Positions 38,770 through 50,601 of a stretch of DNA of 64,000 bases are shown piece by piece. Location: assembly GCA_037355855.1 (NCBI GenBank), contig CM074759.1, forward strand, positions 2,604,001 through 2,668,000, given 5' to 3'. The notes beneath the pieces are model-generated. The model was not told the origin of the DNA. It made no database searches and saw only the letters and a list, made by a program, of their open reading frames with translations. Both the position numbers and the translations under genes were made by a program. The number at the start of each line of letters is the position of its first letter. Position 1 is the stretch's first letter. This stretch comes from Pseudo-nitzschia pungens (Eukaryota; Bacillariophyta; Bacillariophyceae; Bacillariales; Bacillariaceae).

Positions 38770-39723
38770 TCAGTACCCTGCCCGGAGAACATCCACATAC
38801 TCAGAGACCCAAATGGAATCAATTGGTGTCCTGGTGGTGTTTCGGTTATGGGTAGCTGGAGGGGAAGACTGAGAATGAAGTGTGAGGATAGCTTCTCCGA
38901 AACCAAGAGACTGGAGCTCATAGGACAAACCATCATACCGGACATCAGCATTTTGATCAATCCCAATAATGACATGGTCACCTGCCTCCAAACAAGCCTG
39001 AAGGACAGCAGTCAAGTCCCGGTGAAAGAGGATGTGAGGATTGGGGGAGAAAAGATTCTCTGCAGCTTGAAAGTACCGGTACTGTTGATTCCAAACTGAG
39101 CCAAGGTCCCTATCATTTTCAACAGGACAGTAGGCCAAAAACATTGTAACAGTAGACCCAGTCCTTCCCTGAAACTTGACAAAGGTCCATGGGCCAAGGC
39201 CAGAAGGATCAGCTCCGTGAGCAACCTTGTGGGAGCTAAACAGTTGGTCAAGAGTAAAACCAGTGCCCCCATGCTGAAGCCAACCGCAGTCAGAAGACTC
39301 ATGCTTGTTGTTGGAAAGATATGAAAAACTTGAAGGGCAGACAAGCTTCAGGCGCCTGTTGAAGAGGTCACAGGGAAGGAGCTTGGATTCATTCAAACAG
39401 TGCTCAGCATAAAGTGCAACCCCAGCCTTACTCTTGACAAATTGACGGGAGTTATGCCTGGATCTGGACATGAAAGCCGCCCTACGTTGAGGACCAATGT
39501 TTTGGAAGGTAACGATGGTGGAGTTGGATGATGGGGCTTGAGGGAAAGGATGTCCAAAAGTATCAGAATCCTTGGCAGCAAGAGAGTCCCCATGAAGAGT
39601 TAATTGGACAAATTGAGAAACAGGGAGAGAGACAGAGGAGGGGGTAGTGGGCCCTGGAGAAGGGCGGATGGGATTTGGGGAACAAGGCAACCCATCAGGC
39701 CTCATACCAGAAGACCTAACCAT
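38770..39723 (-). pseudogene. LINE copy B ORF2, 5' part: APE-type endonuclease
   Basis: 317 codons from ATG at 39723. The endonuclease nicks target DNA to prime reverse transcription. Motifs of the exonuclease-endonuclease-phosphatase fold include VTFQNIGPQ, HGGTGF, FLAYCPVE, HVIIGIDQNADVR and TRTPIDSIWVS. It ends within the fold at VLRAGY, where LINE sequence stops and G6 begins; the final SDH motif, the linker and the entire RT are absent. Its start overlaps the ORF1 stop by eight bases (ATGGTTAG), suggesting coupled reinitiation. Confidence 0.85.
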
Positions 39724-42700
39724 GATCAGACGGATACCGGGTCTGTCGCGCGGCAGGAGAGAAAGAAGCAGGAGCTGACTTGGTAGAGGTGTTGGCAGGG
39801 CTCAACTCACTGACACTGGCATCATTGCTAGGAGAAAAGGCAACGGCAGCAACACCAACCTGCAGAGCAGCGGCCTCAGCATCCCCCTCACCAGACGTGT
39901 CCACAGGCTGGACAACATGCACATCAGGAGGGGGAGCATCAGGCAAAGAGGTATCAGGGGAAACACCTTCTGCAGAATCCTGAGGAGTGGGGAACTGAGC
40001 AGTAGTTAGGTTAGTTGTACCAGTGGCTAGAGTAGCCATGGATTGAGCATCATCATAACCACAACCCCTACTGTTCTCACGGGCTTGGAGTTGAAAGTGT
40101 AGATCCAAATCAAAAGTAAGATCGGGACCAGTGTCAACAGACAAGTCATCATCATCAACAAGTTCCCAATCCCGAGCATCACCCTCACCAAAGAAGGGGA
40201 GGGAAGCATCATGCAAAGGATCTTCAGCTGGAGCAGTCTCCACAACACATTTGGCAGTGTCATCCCAGTGAAAGGCTTCCATTTCAGTCAAACACTCAGC
40301 AGAAAACCATTGCTGAACACAGGGACCAAACTGTGCCTCCAGAAAAATAGGCAGGAAGGACAGCATGGCTATGGCTTCGGCTTTGGTAGTGGTGTTGTAC
40401 AAAGCAAGAATCTCACCACAGTAGGAGTTAATATCAACAGAAAGAAAGAGAGGCCAGGACCAATTGTCACGGGTACGGATACCCAATATCACCTGGCGCA
40501 AAGTCTGCCAGCCCAAGCCCTGTCCCAAGTCAACAGGATGATCAAGATCAGCAACACCCAGAACAGGATCAGTCTCATGGCTTGCAATAAACTTATCCTG
40601 GCGATACTTGGCTTGTTTCACAATCCTAAGCTTGGAGTGGGGGAGAGGCCTGTCAGAGGGATTGGTTGCTGTCTCAATAAACTTGTAGAATTTACCATCA
40701 GGGAGGGAGGCAATGTCAGAAGGCTTGCATCTGTTGAATTGACCTTTGAGCAGCTTAACAATTTGGGACCTCTTGGTTGCATCACAGAGAACATGCGCAG
40801 CAGGGACAGGATTGAGTTCAGGTGCTCTGGAACTGTCAAGACTAATGTTCTTCCAAATAACAGAAACAGGGAATGCCTGGAACCGGGGATGGGTCTGAAG
40901 CAAAGCATTGTAGTGATCAAGATCAAAACTCTGCATGTAGGATCCAAGAAGAAAACCACAGGTGACAATGACTGGAGCCTGGATGTGGTCATACTTCAAG
41001 TCCATGTCACGGTCCTTGAGGTGCTGAAGCAGAGAGGGAGACAGGAGATCCTGCAAAGAAACACTGTGACCAACAAAGAACCGTAAATGAGGAGCAGACC
41101 GGGTGCGGAGCCAGAGCTGAGCAACATACACTTCCAAGGTTGTTCTGTCAGGGGGGTGGTGGGGGACCACATCTTGGTGATAGGCTTGGCTTTGGGGTCG
41201 AGCTGAGCTCTGGAAGGAAAAACATAAAGCACCAGGCGCTTGTCCACTTTCCAGATCAATTCCAAGGCAATCTTGAGAAACTGGAGGAGTTCATCATACA
41301 ATTCCCCAGGGCATGGAGACCTCAGCCGGGGCAGGGAAAGTGTGACATAGGAGCTGTGGGAACATTTGGAGCCTGCAGTGACATCAACCTGGGCTCGAAA
41401 GTCACTAGAACAAACCCCTTGGCGTTGGAGAAAGTGCCCTTTATAAGAGGAATGAACAGTTGCACCACTGAGGCTTGGAAGAAAGGACACCGATTTGGAA
41501 CTGGGAGCCTTACCCTCTGCTGGAAGAACAGGGGCAGGAGGCTTCTGCTTGAAATGCCATTGGGATCCCAGAACTGTGTTTGCTGCCAACCAAACTTTGC
41601 CCTCAGTGCTGGGCATCAGATTGCCTGCACAGTAAAGGGTTTCAAAACACTCAGGGGACATCTTGGCCAGACCAATAAGACATTCCTTCAGAGCCTGGCC
41701 AGCAGGTTGCTTGGTCCAGGCTGCAGAGTCTTTGAAGCAGACAGATGCCAGAGAGATCAGTGACTCCACAGAAGCACTTCTCCAATCAGGGTGATCCGGA
41801 AAAGCGGCAGCATAGACTGGAGGAATGACAGAGTTGCAGATATCATGGATAGAGTTCTTGTCCTTCCCATCCCTCTTGCTGAAAAAGTGGGTGGGGCTTG
41901 GACATGCAGCCCAAAGCCTGGATCCTGCCGGAGTTTTGTGCAGAGCATTAATAGGAGGAGGGATGGAAACCCTACCAGAATGAGGCCCCTTGCCATAGAA
42001 ACACCAGAGGAAGGAGGCCTTGTGAGCCTTGTTGGCAGCTGCCAGGGCGTTCTTGCGAAGAGTATTGCGCGCTGTCTGGTCAGAAGAAAATGGAAGGGTA
42101 GATTACTTCAGATTGGAAGGGGGGGCCAAGACTGTAGAGGATGGGGGCTGAGAGCCTAGAGTCCCATCTCCAGGAATCCCAGTGCCTGACTGCCCAGTGC
42201 CGGACTGCCCAGTGACTGAGTGCCCCTTGCCTGAGGCCCCAGTATCAGACTGCCCGGTGTCAGGCTGCCCAGGGCTTGGGTGCTTGGGAGTCAACTCTGC
42301 AGAGCCTGAGGTCCCAGGGCTTGGCTGCTGAGGAGGCACAACATCACCCTTCAGCTCAGTATCCTGCATGGCGATATCTTCAGTCACATTGGCCAAACCA
42401 GAAGTGGAAGACTCAGCAGAGGGGGAAGACTGAACAGAAGAGAAGGAAACATCATCATCTGAAGAGGAGCTGGAGGAATGAGGGCCTGCTGGAGGGGGGC
42501 CAGGATTGACCTGAGTGGAAGAACCATCAGGTCTTTGGGAAGGAGGAGTCCTAACAAAGGCACGCTTGTTGGAAGGAGATGACGCCAAGGGGGGCCTTTT
42601 CCGGCCAGAAGCTGGTTGAGGGGGCCATACTGGAAGAGGGGAGGGGAAGGCTTTAATGTAGAGATGCCAGGGACTGACAGCAGCACAGGCAGCTGAATCA

Positions 42701-42798
42701 CCAGTTGAGTGCAGAAGAAACAACAGAAACACCGCTTGAGTGCAGAAGTGGAGTGCAGAATCAACAGCTGAAGCGTCGCTTGAGTGCAGAACGGCCAA
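39716..42798 (-). pseudogene. LINE copy B ORF1 (two lesions)
   Basis: About 1000 codons if restarted after each lesion. The N-terminal part (42798 to 42106) emerges from the last satellite unit and is Pro/Ser/Gly-rich with repeated GQSGTG/GQSDTG segments. A TAA at 42103-42105 interrupts it; the same frame then continues (RKNALAAANKAHKASF...) to about 41165, where a one- or two-base shift leads to the final 484-codon frame ending at 39716. The middle has no recognised domain; the tail is acidic then Pro/Ser/Thr-rich. In LINEs this position encodes an RNA-binding chaperone; I infer that from position only. The start codon is uncertain. Confidence 0.7.
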
Positions 42799-45275
42799 GG
42801 AATGACAGCAGCAATGTCACCAGAAGCCACAGTTGAGTGCAGAGTCACCAGCAGAAAGGCCACTTGAATGCAGAGATGCCAGGGACTGACAGCAGCACAG
42901 GCAGCTGAATCACCAGTAGAGTGCAGAAGAAACAACAGAAGCACTGCTTGAGTGCAGAAGTGGAGTGCAGAAACAACAGCTGAAGCGTCGCTTGAGTGCA
43001 GAAATGCCAAGGAATGACAGCAGCAATGTCAGCAGAGGCCCCAGTTGAGTGCAGAATCACCAGCAGAAGGGCCGCTTGAATGCAAAGATGCCAGGGACTG
43101 ACAGCAGCACAGGCAGCTGAATCACCAGTTGAGTGCAGAAGAAACAACAGAAACACTGCTTGAGTGCAGCAGTTGAGTGCAGAATCAACAGCTGAAGCGT
43201 CGCTTGAGTGCAGAAATGCCAAGGAATGACAGCAGCAATGTCAGCACAGGCCTCAGTTGAGTGCAGAATCACCAGCAGAAGGGTCGCTTGAATGCAAAGA
43301 TGCCAGGGACTGACAGCAGCAAAGGCAGCAGAATCACCAGTTGAGTGCAGAAGAAACAACAGAAACGCCGCTTGAGGACAGAAATGCCAAGGAATGACAG
43401 CAAAAAAGGCCTCAGAAGCACCAGTTGAGTGCAGAACCTCCAGCAGAAAGGCCACTTGATTGCAGAGATGCCATGGACTGACAGCAGCACAGGCAGCTGA
43501 ATCACCAGTAGAGTGCAGAAGAAACAACAGAAACACCGCTTGAGTGCAGAAGTGGAGTGCAGAAACAACAGCTGAAGCGTCGATTGAGTGCAGAAATGCC
43601 AAGGAATGACAGCAGCAATGTCAGCAGAAGCCACAGTTGAGTGCAGAATCACCAGCAGAAGGGCCGCTTGAATGCAAAGATGCCAGGGACGGACAGCAGC
43701 AAAGGCAGCAGAATCACCAGTAGAGTGCAGAAGAAACAACAGAAGCACTGCTTGAGTGCAGAAGTGGATTGCAGAAACAACAGCTGAAGCGTCGCTTGAG
43801 TGCAGAAATGCCAAGGAATGACAGCAGCAATGTCAGCAGAGGCCCCAGTTGAGTGCAGAGTCACCAGCAGAAGGGCCGCTTGAATGCAGAGATGCCAGGG
43901 ACGGACAGCAGCAAAGGCAGCAGAATCACCAGTAGAGTGCAGAAGAAACAACAGAAGCACTGCTTGAGTGCAGAAGTGGAGTGCAGAGACAACAGTCGAG
44001 GCGCCGAGTGAGTGCAGAATGGCCAAGGAATGACAGCAGCAATGTCAGCAGAAGCCACAGTTGAGTGCAGAGTCACCAGCAGAAAGGCCGCTTGAATGCA
44101 GAGATGCCAGGGACGGACAGCAGCACAGGCAGCTGAATCACCAGTAGAGTGCAGAAGAAACAACAGAAACACCGCTTGAGTGCATCAGTTGAGTGCAAGC
44201 CGAGGCGCCGAGTGAGTGGCAGAATGGCCAAGGAATGACAGCAGCAATGTCAGCAGAGGCCCCAGTTGAGTGCAGAGTCACCAGCAGAAGGGCCACTTGA
44301 ATGCAAAGATGCCAGGGACTGACAGCAGCACAGGCAGCTGAATCACCAGTTGAGTGCAGAAGAAACAACAGAAACACCGCTTGAGTGCAGAAGTGGAGTG
44401 CAGAAACAACAGCTGAAGCGTCGCTTGAGTGCAGAAATGCCAAGGAATGACAGCAGCAATGTCAGCAGAGGCCCCAGTCGAGTGCAGAATCACCAGCAGA
44501 AGGGCCGCTTGAATGCAAAGATGCCAGGGACTGACAGCAGCACAGGCAGCTGAATCACCAGTAGAGTGCAGAAGAAACAACAGAAACACTGCTTGAGTGC
44601 AGCAGTTGAGTGCAGAGACAACAGCCGAGGCGCCGAGTGAGTGCAGAATGGCCAAGGAATGACAGCAGCAATGTCAGCAGAAGCCACAGTCGAGTGCAGA
44701 GTCACCAGCAGAAAGGCCACTTGAATGCAGAGATGCCAGGGACGGACAGCAGCACAGGCAGCTGAATCTTCAGTAGAGTGCAGAAGAAACAACAGAAACA
44801 CCGCTTGAGTGCAGAAGTGGAGTGCAGAATCAACAGCCGAGGCGCCGAGTGAGTGCAGAATGGCCAAGGAATGACAGCAGCAATGTCAGCACAGGCCTCA
44901 GTTGAGTGCAGAGTCACCAGCAGAAAGGTCACTTGAATGCAAAGATGCCAGGGACTGACAGCAGCACAGGCAGCAGAATCACCAGTTGAGTGCAGAAGAA
45001 ACAACAGAAACGCCGCTTGAATGCAGAAATGCCAAGGAATGACAGCAGAAAAGGCCTCAGAAGCACCAGTTGAGTGCAGAACCTCCAGCAGAAAGGCCAC
45101 TTGATTGCAGAGATGCCATGGACTGACAGCAGCACAGGCAGCTGAATCACCAGTAGAGTGCAGAAGAAAAAACAGAAACACCGCTTGAGTGCAGAAGTGG
45201 AGTGCAGAAACAACAGCTGAAGCGTCGCTTGAGTGCAGAAATGCCAGGAATGACAGCAGCAATGTCAGCAGAAGC
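42665..45275 (-). repeat. 212-bp satellite inside the LINE, block 1 (about 12 copies)
   Basis: Units of 212 bases, with some shortened ones, each starting on the minus strand near CATTCCTTGGCATTTCTGC. Each unit contains about five TGCACTC motifs roughly 42 bases apart, so it probably grew from a 42-bp precursor. Units differ by a few percent and by combinations of the same variants. The period is not divisible by three, so open frames of 100-190 codons change register from unit to unit. Runs straight into ORF1 on one side and is cut by G4 at 45276 on the other. Confidence 0.95.
45271..45275. other. Target duplication of G4 (left), GAAGC
   Basis: Repeated at 51064-51068; the satellite unit reads continuously when G4 is removed. 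Confidence 0.95.
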
Positions 45276-45582
45276 TGTAACACTCTAAGGTAGAAATTCG
45301 GAGTAGTATGAATAATAGTGTGTTATTTCACTTTACGAAATGGGATTGAAATTAAAGAGGGGAAATAATGAGCGATGATGTCATCGCGATCTCCTTATAT
45401 CATATCCATCTCTGAATATAACATATATTTCGTATGTAACCTTAATCATACGATCTCTCTTTTCTGCATGCCGGTTCCTACATACTAGACATCCATGTAT
45501 GGATATCTTTATATTTGATTCCCATGTGGGATTCGGTTAATTATTGATTCGTAACATTACTAGCCTACGCTAGCATGTTACA
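45276..45582 (-). repeat. G4 3' LTR
   Basis: On the element strand starts TGTAACATGCTAGCG and ends TAGAGTGTTACA. Contains the LTR-start hairpin with stem GTAAC/GTTAC. Confidence 0.95.
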
Positions 45583-45612
45583 TAGTGCCTCATGATTGAA
45601 CGGATCCCACGA

Positions 45613-48600
45613 TTAGGCCGTCCAGTGACCCATAGAGCAGTCTGAGTCATCTGATTGGCTAGTTCGTAGGATTGGTGGAGATCCATCCGATGACGGGTCC
45701 GATTGATTCGATTGAGTCGTCTTCTGATATGGAGTGATCTTTCGGATATTCACAGTTTCAACCACTGAAGGGGACCTTTGCAATTTTACAGTTCCATTTG
45801 GGTTAACTTGAGTGATTGGAAAAGGGCCAATCTTCCGGGGTTGTAGCTTGTCCGGATCGGGCTCTTGCATCCATACCTTATCATTGACTTGAAAGGTGTG
45901 GTTAATTCTTTTGGCATTATCTCTGAGCAGGTTCTTGTTGATCCCTTGTTGCCGGAGCTTTTGCAGCGCTAACAGATTAGAGGTCAATGGCAGGTCAATC
46001 AGCATGTCGCGATTGAATACCAGGGATCCTGGAGAGGTCTGCAGAGCAGCATTGACAGCACATCTGGAGGCATGCATGCAAGTGGCAAGAGCATTGTCCA
46101 TTAGCTGGCTTGCTCTGGTGTTAGCTTGTGGGGGATTAACATGGACCAGGACTCTGAGAATATCAGCAACTGTATGATGGACTCGTTCGCAAATGGCATT
46201 GGACTGGGGGTTCTTCACTGTGGTGGGAATGGACTGAATTCCATATTGCTTGAGAGTAGTTTGAAATTCAGCTCCTAGGAATTCACCACCATTGTCGTGA
46301 ACACATCTGATTGGTCTTGGATATCTTGAGAGCCAACAGTTCTTGAATTGGTCTGATACGTGCTGGGAGGACTTGTCCCTGATTCTGATGATTTCCAGGA
46401 GGTTGGTGACAGGATCAATACAGGTTAAGGCTTTGAAGTTGTAATTCTTGCCTTGGGCTGTAATTTTCCAAGGGCCTATGAGATCAACATGGACCTCATT
46501 GAATGGCGCTAGTGGGGCTTCTTTTGGAGGAAGCTTCCCATACTTGGAGTGTTGGTTCTTGTACTGGATACAGTTGTCTGGGCATATGTATGACTTGCAA
46601 AGGTTGGACAAATTGTCGGCGTAGAATCGTGCCGAGATAGTTTGATATAGCCTGGTGGATCCACAATGACCCAACAGGAGGTGATACCATTTGATGGTAT
46701 CTTTCGCGAGAGAGCTTGGTATGTAGATTCTCCAGTTGTCTGGATTGGATTGGTTGGCATAGCAGAGGATTTGGTTCCCTTCTAATTCTTGGTAGAAGAA
46801 GGCTTTGGATTGGGTCTTGAACTTGATAGTAGGGTCCTTTTGCTGATGAAGATAGATATTGGAGAAGTTCACCGGGCATTCCAAGTCTTGATTGTTTGGT
46901 AGGTTGACTAGGCACTCATTGTTCAGCAAACAGGCTTGCAGTTCCTGGTCTGCGTCATTGCATAAGTGCTTGAATAAGTTGGGGAACTCTGCTAGAAACA
47001 GTTCTTCATCTTGCTTGGGGACTTCAAGTTTCAAAAAATCCACGAGAGTGCCCTTACCAAGGGGTTTCTTCCCCTCTGTAGGTGGATCCATCCGGGGGAG
47101 CCTGGAGAAGGCATCAGCAAGAACATTCTTTTTGCCTTCAACATAGGTGAGGTTGACACCGAATTCTTCAAGAAAAAGTCTCCACCGGAGGACTCGTTGG
47201 ACTGATAAGGTTCTGAAGGTAAGGTTCTTATGGTCAGTGTATACGTTGATGACTCCACCGAGGAACATCTTTCTGTACTCTTTGCAGCAGAGTACTATTG
47301 CCAGGAGTTCTTTCTCCATTGTAGTGTAGTTCTTTTGGGCATCGGATAGTTTCTTGGACCAGTATGCAATGGGCTTGCCATCTTGTAGGATGGCTGCACC
47401 AAGCTGTAGGTCTGAGGCATCGGTGTACAGTTCAAAGGGCTTGTTAAGGTCTGGATAGGTGTTCAGCGCATCTGCTGCCACCATTGCTTTCATTTCTTGA
47501 AAGGCTTTATCTTGAGCAGGTCCCCAAGTGAAAGCTGCAGGGGCTTTTCTTTGCTTGGCTTTGATGTGCGCAGCTTGAGGAGTTTTCTTTTGCTTGGGGC
47601 CACCAGTAATATCAAAGAGAGGAGCTAGGACATGGGATCTGCAAGGCCACATATCCCTGTAGTAGCCAACTGCTCCTAGGAAGGACTTGACTTGGGTCAC
47701 AGTTCTGGGCCGGTCCATATGTAGGATGGCCTCAATCTTCTTTCTCCAGGGCTTAACAGCTGTGGGTGTCATCCAATAGCCAAGGAAGTCAGTCTCTTGT
47801 ACAGCCCAATCACACTTGAGGGGGTTGCATTTGAGCCCATTTTGGTTAAGCCTGTCAAGGATCTTGTCGATGGTCTTCATGTGGAGGTCAAAGGATCCAT
47901 TGGTCCAGACGCCAATATCATCTATGTAGACAGTGCAGTCAGTGTCTTGGAGGATGTCTTCCATTAGTTGTTGAGCCACATCTGGAGAAACTTTGACTCC
48001 CATTGGTAGTCTTTGGTATTCATAGCAGCCATATGGGGTAACTATGGTGCAGAGTTTCTTGCTTGCGTCATCCAGTTCAAAGCAGTAGTATTGCATGGAC
48101 AAGTCAATTTTGGTGAAGTGAGTGTACTTGCCTCTTTTGTTCGTGATATCCTGTATCCGGGGGATTGGATAAGGACGTCTCTCAAGTAGTTCATTTAGTT
48201 CTCTGAAGTCTGATACCCATCTAACTCTGTTGTCTTTCTTTGGAACAATAAAGGTAGGGAATGCCCATTCAGCTGGTCCAGTGCAACGCTTGAGGACTCC
48301 ATCATTACAAAGATTCTGGAGCTCCCTTTTGAATAGGTCTTCTCGTTTGTATGCAACTGGATAAGGCTTCTTGTGTATGGGCTTGGATCCGGGCTTTAGT
48401 CTTAGAGAGATCTTCTTGTGTGGATACTTTCCAAGTTCTCCATTGAAGACGTTTGGATATTTGTTTAGTATCGATTGGAACTGCTGTTGCTCTGCTTTGG
48501 ACATGTGGGACTGTTGCTGTGCGACTGTGGTTGGATCTGTTTCTTGGTAGGCTCTGTCTAAGATGACTTTGGACTTGTATGGGTTGGCGAAGGAGAGATC

Positions 48601-49563
48601 ATCAGCAAAGAGTTCAGCATCTTCCAGTTCTTCCATGAGCATATTGTAGTTAGATTCATGGTATAGGGAGGTGTCCTTCATAGGGATGGTTCTGTCCATC
48701 CACTGAACTGCTCCTTCTTTGAATAGGAGATTGATCTTTGCTAGGTGGAGGAAGTCTCTGCCCAGTATGAGATCATATTTGCAGTTGGGGGAATGGAAGA
48801 GCCTTGCCTGTTGCCGGTCGATAGTGTAGTTGCCGAACTCTTGTAACTTGATGTTCTTCATGATGACATATTCTGTGGTATCGAAGGTTCCATTTGCCGT
48901 GGTAGTTAGGACTTGATGCTTGCTTCTGATTGGTAGTGTGCCAAATGGTAGTGCTCTTTTATGTATTAGAGTTCCGGAGGATCCACTATCTAGTAGTGCG
49001 AGTAGTGGTCTTGCTTTAAGAGGGATGCCTTGTATGTACTGTACTGTAGTTAAGAGAATCGGAGCCACGTTGCTCTGATTCCGGGATGCCGGTTCTGCTG
49101 TATTTGCAGCAGTCGACAGCAGCTTTAAATAATTTTGCTCCAGCGCACCTCCTTTGGTGTAGTCTTTGGAATTTTTGGTATTGCAATAGAGATTTTTTGC
49201 TGTACCTGTGGACCAATTTCTTGCCAGGGACAAGAGTGGTCTATTTGTTGCTGCTGTCTTCGATGCGTCTGTACCCTTGGATCGATTCGATTGTTGTCGA
49301 TTGGGATCCGTGTTCGGATTGCTTTTTGTATAGAATCGAACTGTTTTTATTGTGGTTGCTGCGTTCGCAGGCTTTGCTGAGCTTTCAACAGGAATACTCC
49401 ATCCTGTAGGTTCCTTCCCCTCTGTTCCTGGGAGATCTCCTCCATGCGTCGTCCCAGACAGCAGGGCTGTGCTGGCATCCAGTTCCTGGGGAGCTGGAGG
49501 CAAGGTGATTGCTGGTTTAGTGGAAGCCGGGGGCTTCCTTTTAGGCCGGGGGCCTCTGGAGAT
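45613..49563 (-). CDS. pol: G4 Pol polyprotein (PR-RT-RNase H-IN)
   Basis: About 1316 codons read through from gag. Order and motifs as in G3: LLALLDSGSSGT (protease), VSDFRELNE and YIDDIG (RT), YTDASDLQLG and YTDHKNL (RNase H), CPDNC, HVDLIG, HDNGGEF and ICERVHH (integrase), and PRKIGPF near the end. It has a longer C-terminal tail than G3 (about 20 residues rich in Ser, Asp and Gln, ending MGHWTA). No stop or frameshift was seen. Where G5 has a TGA near 58588, this copy keeps an Arg codon (CGG). Confidence 0.93.
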   Translation of the reverse strand: MSRGPRPKRKPPASTKPAITLPPAPQELDASTALLSGTTHGGDLPGTEGKEPTGWSIPVESSAKPANAATTIKTVRFYTKSNPNTDPNRQQSNRSKGTDASKTAATNRPLLSLARNWSTGTAKNLYCNTKNSKDYTKGGALEQNYLKLLSTAANTAEPASRNQSNVAPILLTTVQYIQGIPLKARPLLALLDSGSSGTLIHKRALPFGTLPIRSKHQVLTTTANGTFDTTEYVIMKNIKLQEFGNYTIDRQQARLFHSPNCKYDLILGRDFLHLAKINLLFKEGAVQWMDRTIPMKDTSLYHESNYNMLMEELEDAELFADDLSFANPYKSKVILDRAYQETDPTTVAQQQSHMSKAEQQQFQSILNKYPNVFNGELGKYPHKKISLRLKPGSKPIHKKPYPVAYKREDLFKRELQNLCNDGVLKRCTGPAEWAFPTFIVPKKDNRVRWVSDFRELNELLERRPYPIPRIQDITNKRGKYTHFTKIDLSMQYYCFELDDASKKLCTIVTPYGCYEYQRLPMGVKVSPDVAQQLMEDILQDTDCTVYIDDIGVWTNGSFDLHMKTIDKILDRLNQNGLKCNPLKCDWAVQETDFLGYWMTPTAVKPWRKKIEAILHMDRPRTVTQVKSFLGAVGYYRDMWPCRSHVLAPLFDITGGPKQKKTPQAAHIKAKQRKAPAAFTWGPAQDKAFQEMKAMVAADALNTYPDLNKPFELYTDASDLQLGAAILQDGKPIAYWSKKLSDAQKNYTTMEKELLAIVLCCKEYRKMFLGGVINVYTDHKNLTFRTLSVQRVLRWRLFLEEFGVNLTYVEGKKNVLADAFSRLPRMDPPTEGKKPLGKGTLVDFLKLEVPKQDEELFLAEFPNLFKHLCNDADQELQACLLNNECLVNLPNNQDLECPVNFSNIYLHQQKDPTIKFKTQSKAFFYQELEGNQILCYANQSNPDNWRIYIPSSLAKDTIKWYHLLLGHCGSTRLYQTISARFYADNLSNLCKSYICPDNCIQYKNQHSKYGKLPPKEAPLAPFNEVHVDLIGPWKITAQGKNYNFKALTCIDPVTNLLEIIRIRDKSSQHVSDQFKNCWLSRYPRPIRCVHDNGGEFLGAEFQTTLKQYGIQSIPTTVKNPQSNAICERVHHTVADILRVLVHVNPPQANTRASQLMDNALATCMHASRCAVNAALQTSPGSLVFNRDMLIDLPLTSNLLALQKLRQQGINKNLLRDNAKRINHTFQVNDKVWMQEPDPDKLQPRKIGPFPITQVNPNGTVKLQRSPSVVETVNIRKITPYQKTTQSNQSDPSSDGSPPILRTSQSDDSDCSMGHWTA

Positions 49564-49566
49564 TCA
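49564..49566 (-). promoter_or_regulatory. In-frame UGA between G4 gag and pol
   Basis: Context on the element strand CTC CCC TGA ATC, after residues WLP as in G3 and G5; candidate readthrough codon. Confidence 0.7.
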
Positions 49567-50601
49567 GGGGAGCCACACGAGTTCCCCATCGATACTCCGT
49601 TCGGCTCTTCCACCATGATTGGCATGGTATTCTTCGATTGCAGCGTCACGGGCTGCGTTCATATGAGCTTGGAAGGTTTCATTGCTCCCTGGGATCATGA
49701 GAGCTTGAGTATGGGTGTGGAAGGACTCAGTTTGGTTGTTACCGGAGCCTTTGTTGTAGTTCTTGGAGAATTTATTCTTTGGACACTCAGACCAATCATG
49801 GTTGTGGCCTGGGATTCTGCAGGGATTGGATTTCTTCTTGTTGTTGTGTCCTTTGGTATTGTGGTTGGAGTTGCGCTTACGAGAGGTGTTGTTGGAACGC
49901 TTGTTTTGTTTGGCGTTGTTCTTGGTGTTCTTTTTGTTTGCTTGTCTCTCGTGACAGCTCATGTGGTCCACAATGAATTGGACTGTGGTGGTGGCTTGGA
50001 TGCCACTGTGAATGATGCCGTAGTTTTCGATCCATGCTGAAGGAAAGGAGTGTAGCAAGATAGTGAGCTTCTCGATGCGAGTGAGTGGAGCGCTGCTGCC
50101 TTGTAATTTCTGAGTATATTTCATTAGGATGAGAATTCGATCGGCATGTTCTTTGCAGGTTACTGCTGGGGTCTTTCGGCACTCCGAGCTTTGAAGGTAG
50201 GTGTGCATGATGTCCCTGGCATCCCTGGCGTTGCAGTAGAGCTTTGTGAAGTCTATGATAGCCTGCTCGTATCCTCCTATTTCTTCCTGTTCATATTGGA
50301 ATTCTGTTGGTTCCAAAGGATCCCTGATCATGTCATTCCATTTGCTCTGAGCGTCTGTGGTAAGACACCGACTGAAGTGAGTGAGGTATCTGTCGACTGG
50401 GAGCTGGAGGATATTGGCAGCATTCCTGAAGGATTCTTCTACAAAGAGTAGTTCTTCTAGCCCTCCTGTTTCCGTAAACAGGGGGACTTTCATGCTGTCG
50501 GTTTTGTCTTCGTCGACGTTGTACAGGGTGAAGAGCTTGGGTTTGGTCCGATCGAAGGAGCTCTTGTAAGCAATAGGAGGGTCTCTGTAAAGGCCGGCCA
50601 T
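49564..50601 (-). CDS. gag: G4 Gag
   Basis: 345 residues, MAGLYRDPPIAYKSS to WLP. The N-terminal two thirds are the capsid-like helical region (YCNARDARDIMHTYL, CKEHADRILILMKY, LTILLHSFPSAWIENYG), followed by a basic Asn/Lys-rich linker with the CRIPGHNHDWSEC knuckle. UGA at 49564-49566 is followed in frame by pol. The start is supported by conservation of the first residues in G3, G5 and the 724-bp derivative. Confidence 0.92.
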   Translation of the reverse strand: MAGLYRDPPIAYKSSFDRTKPKLFTLYNVDEDKTDSMKVPLFTETGGLEELLFVEESFRNAANILQLPVDRYLTHFSRCLTTDAQSKWNDMIRDPLEPTEFQYEQEEIGGYEQAIIDFTKLYCNARDARDIMHTYLQSSECRKTPAVTCKEHADRILILMKYTQKLQGSSAPLTRIEKLTILLHSFPSAWIENYGIIHSGIQATTTVQFIVDHMSCHERQANKKNTKNNAKQNKRSNNTSRKRNSNHNTKGHNNKKKSNPCRIPGHNHDWSECPKNKFSKNYNKGSGNNQTESFHTHTQALMIPGSNETFQAHMNAARDAAIEEYHANHGGRAERSIDGELVWLP

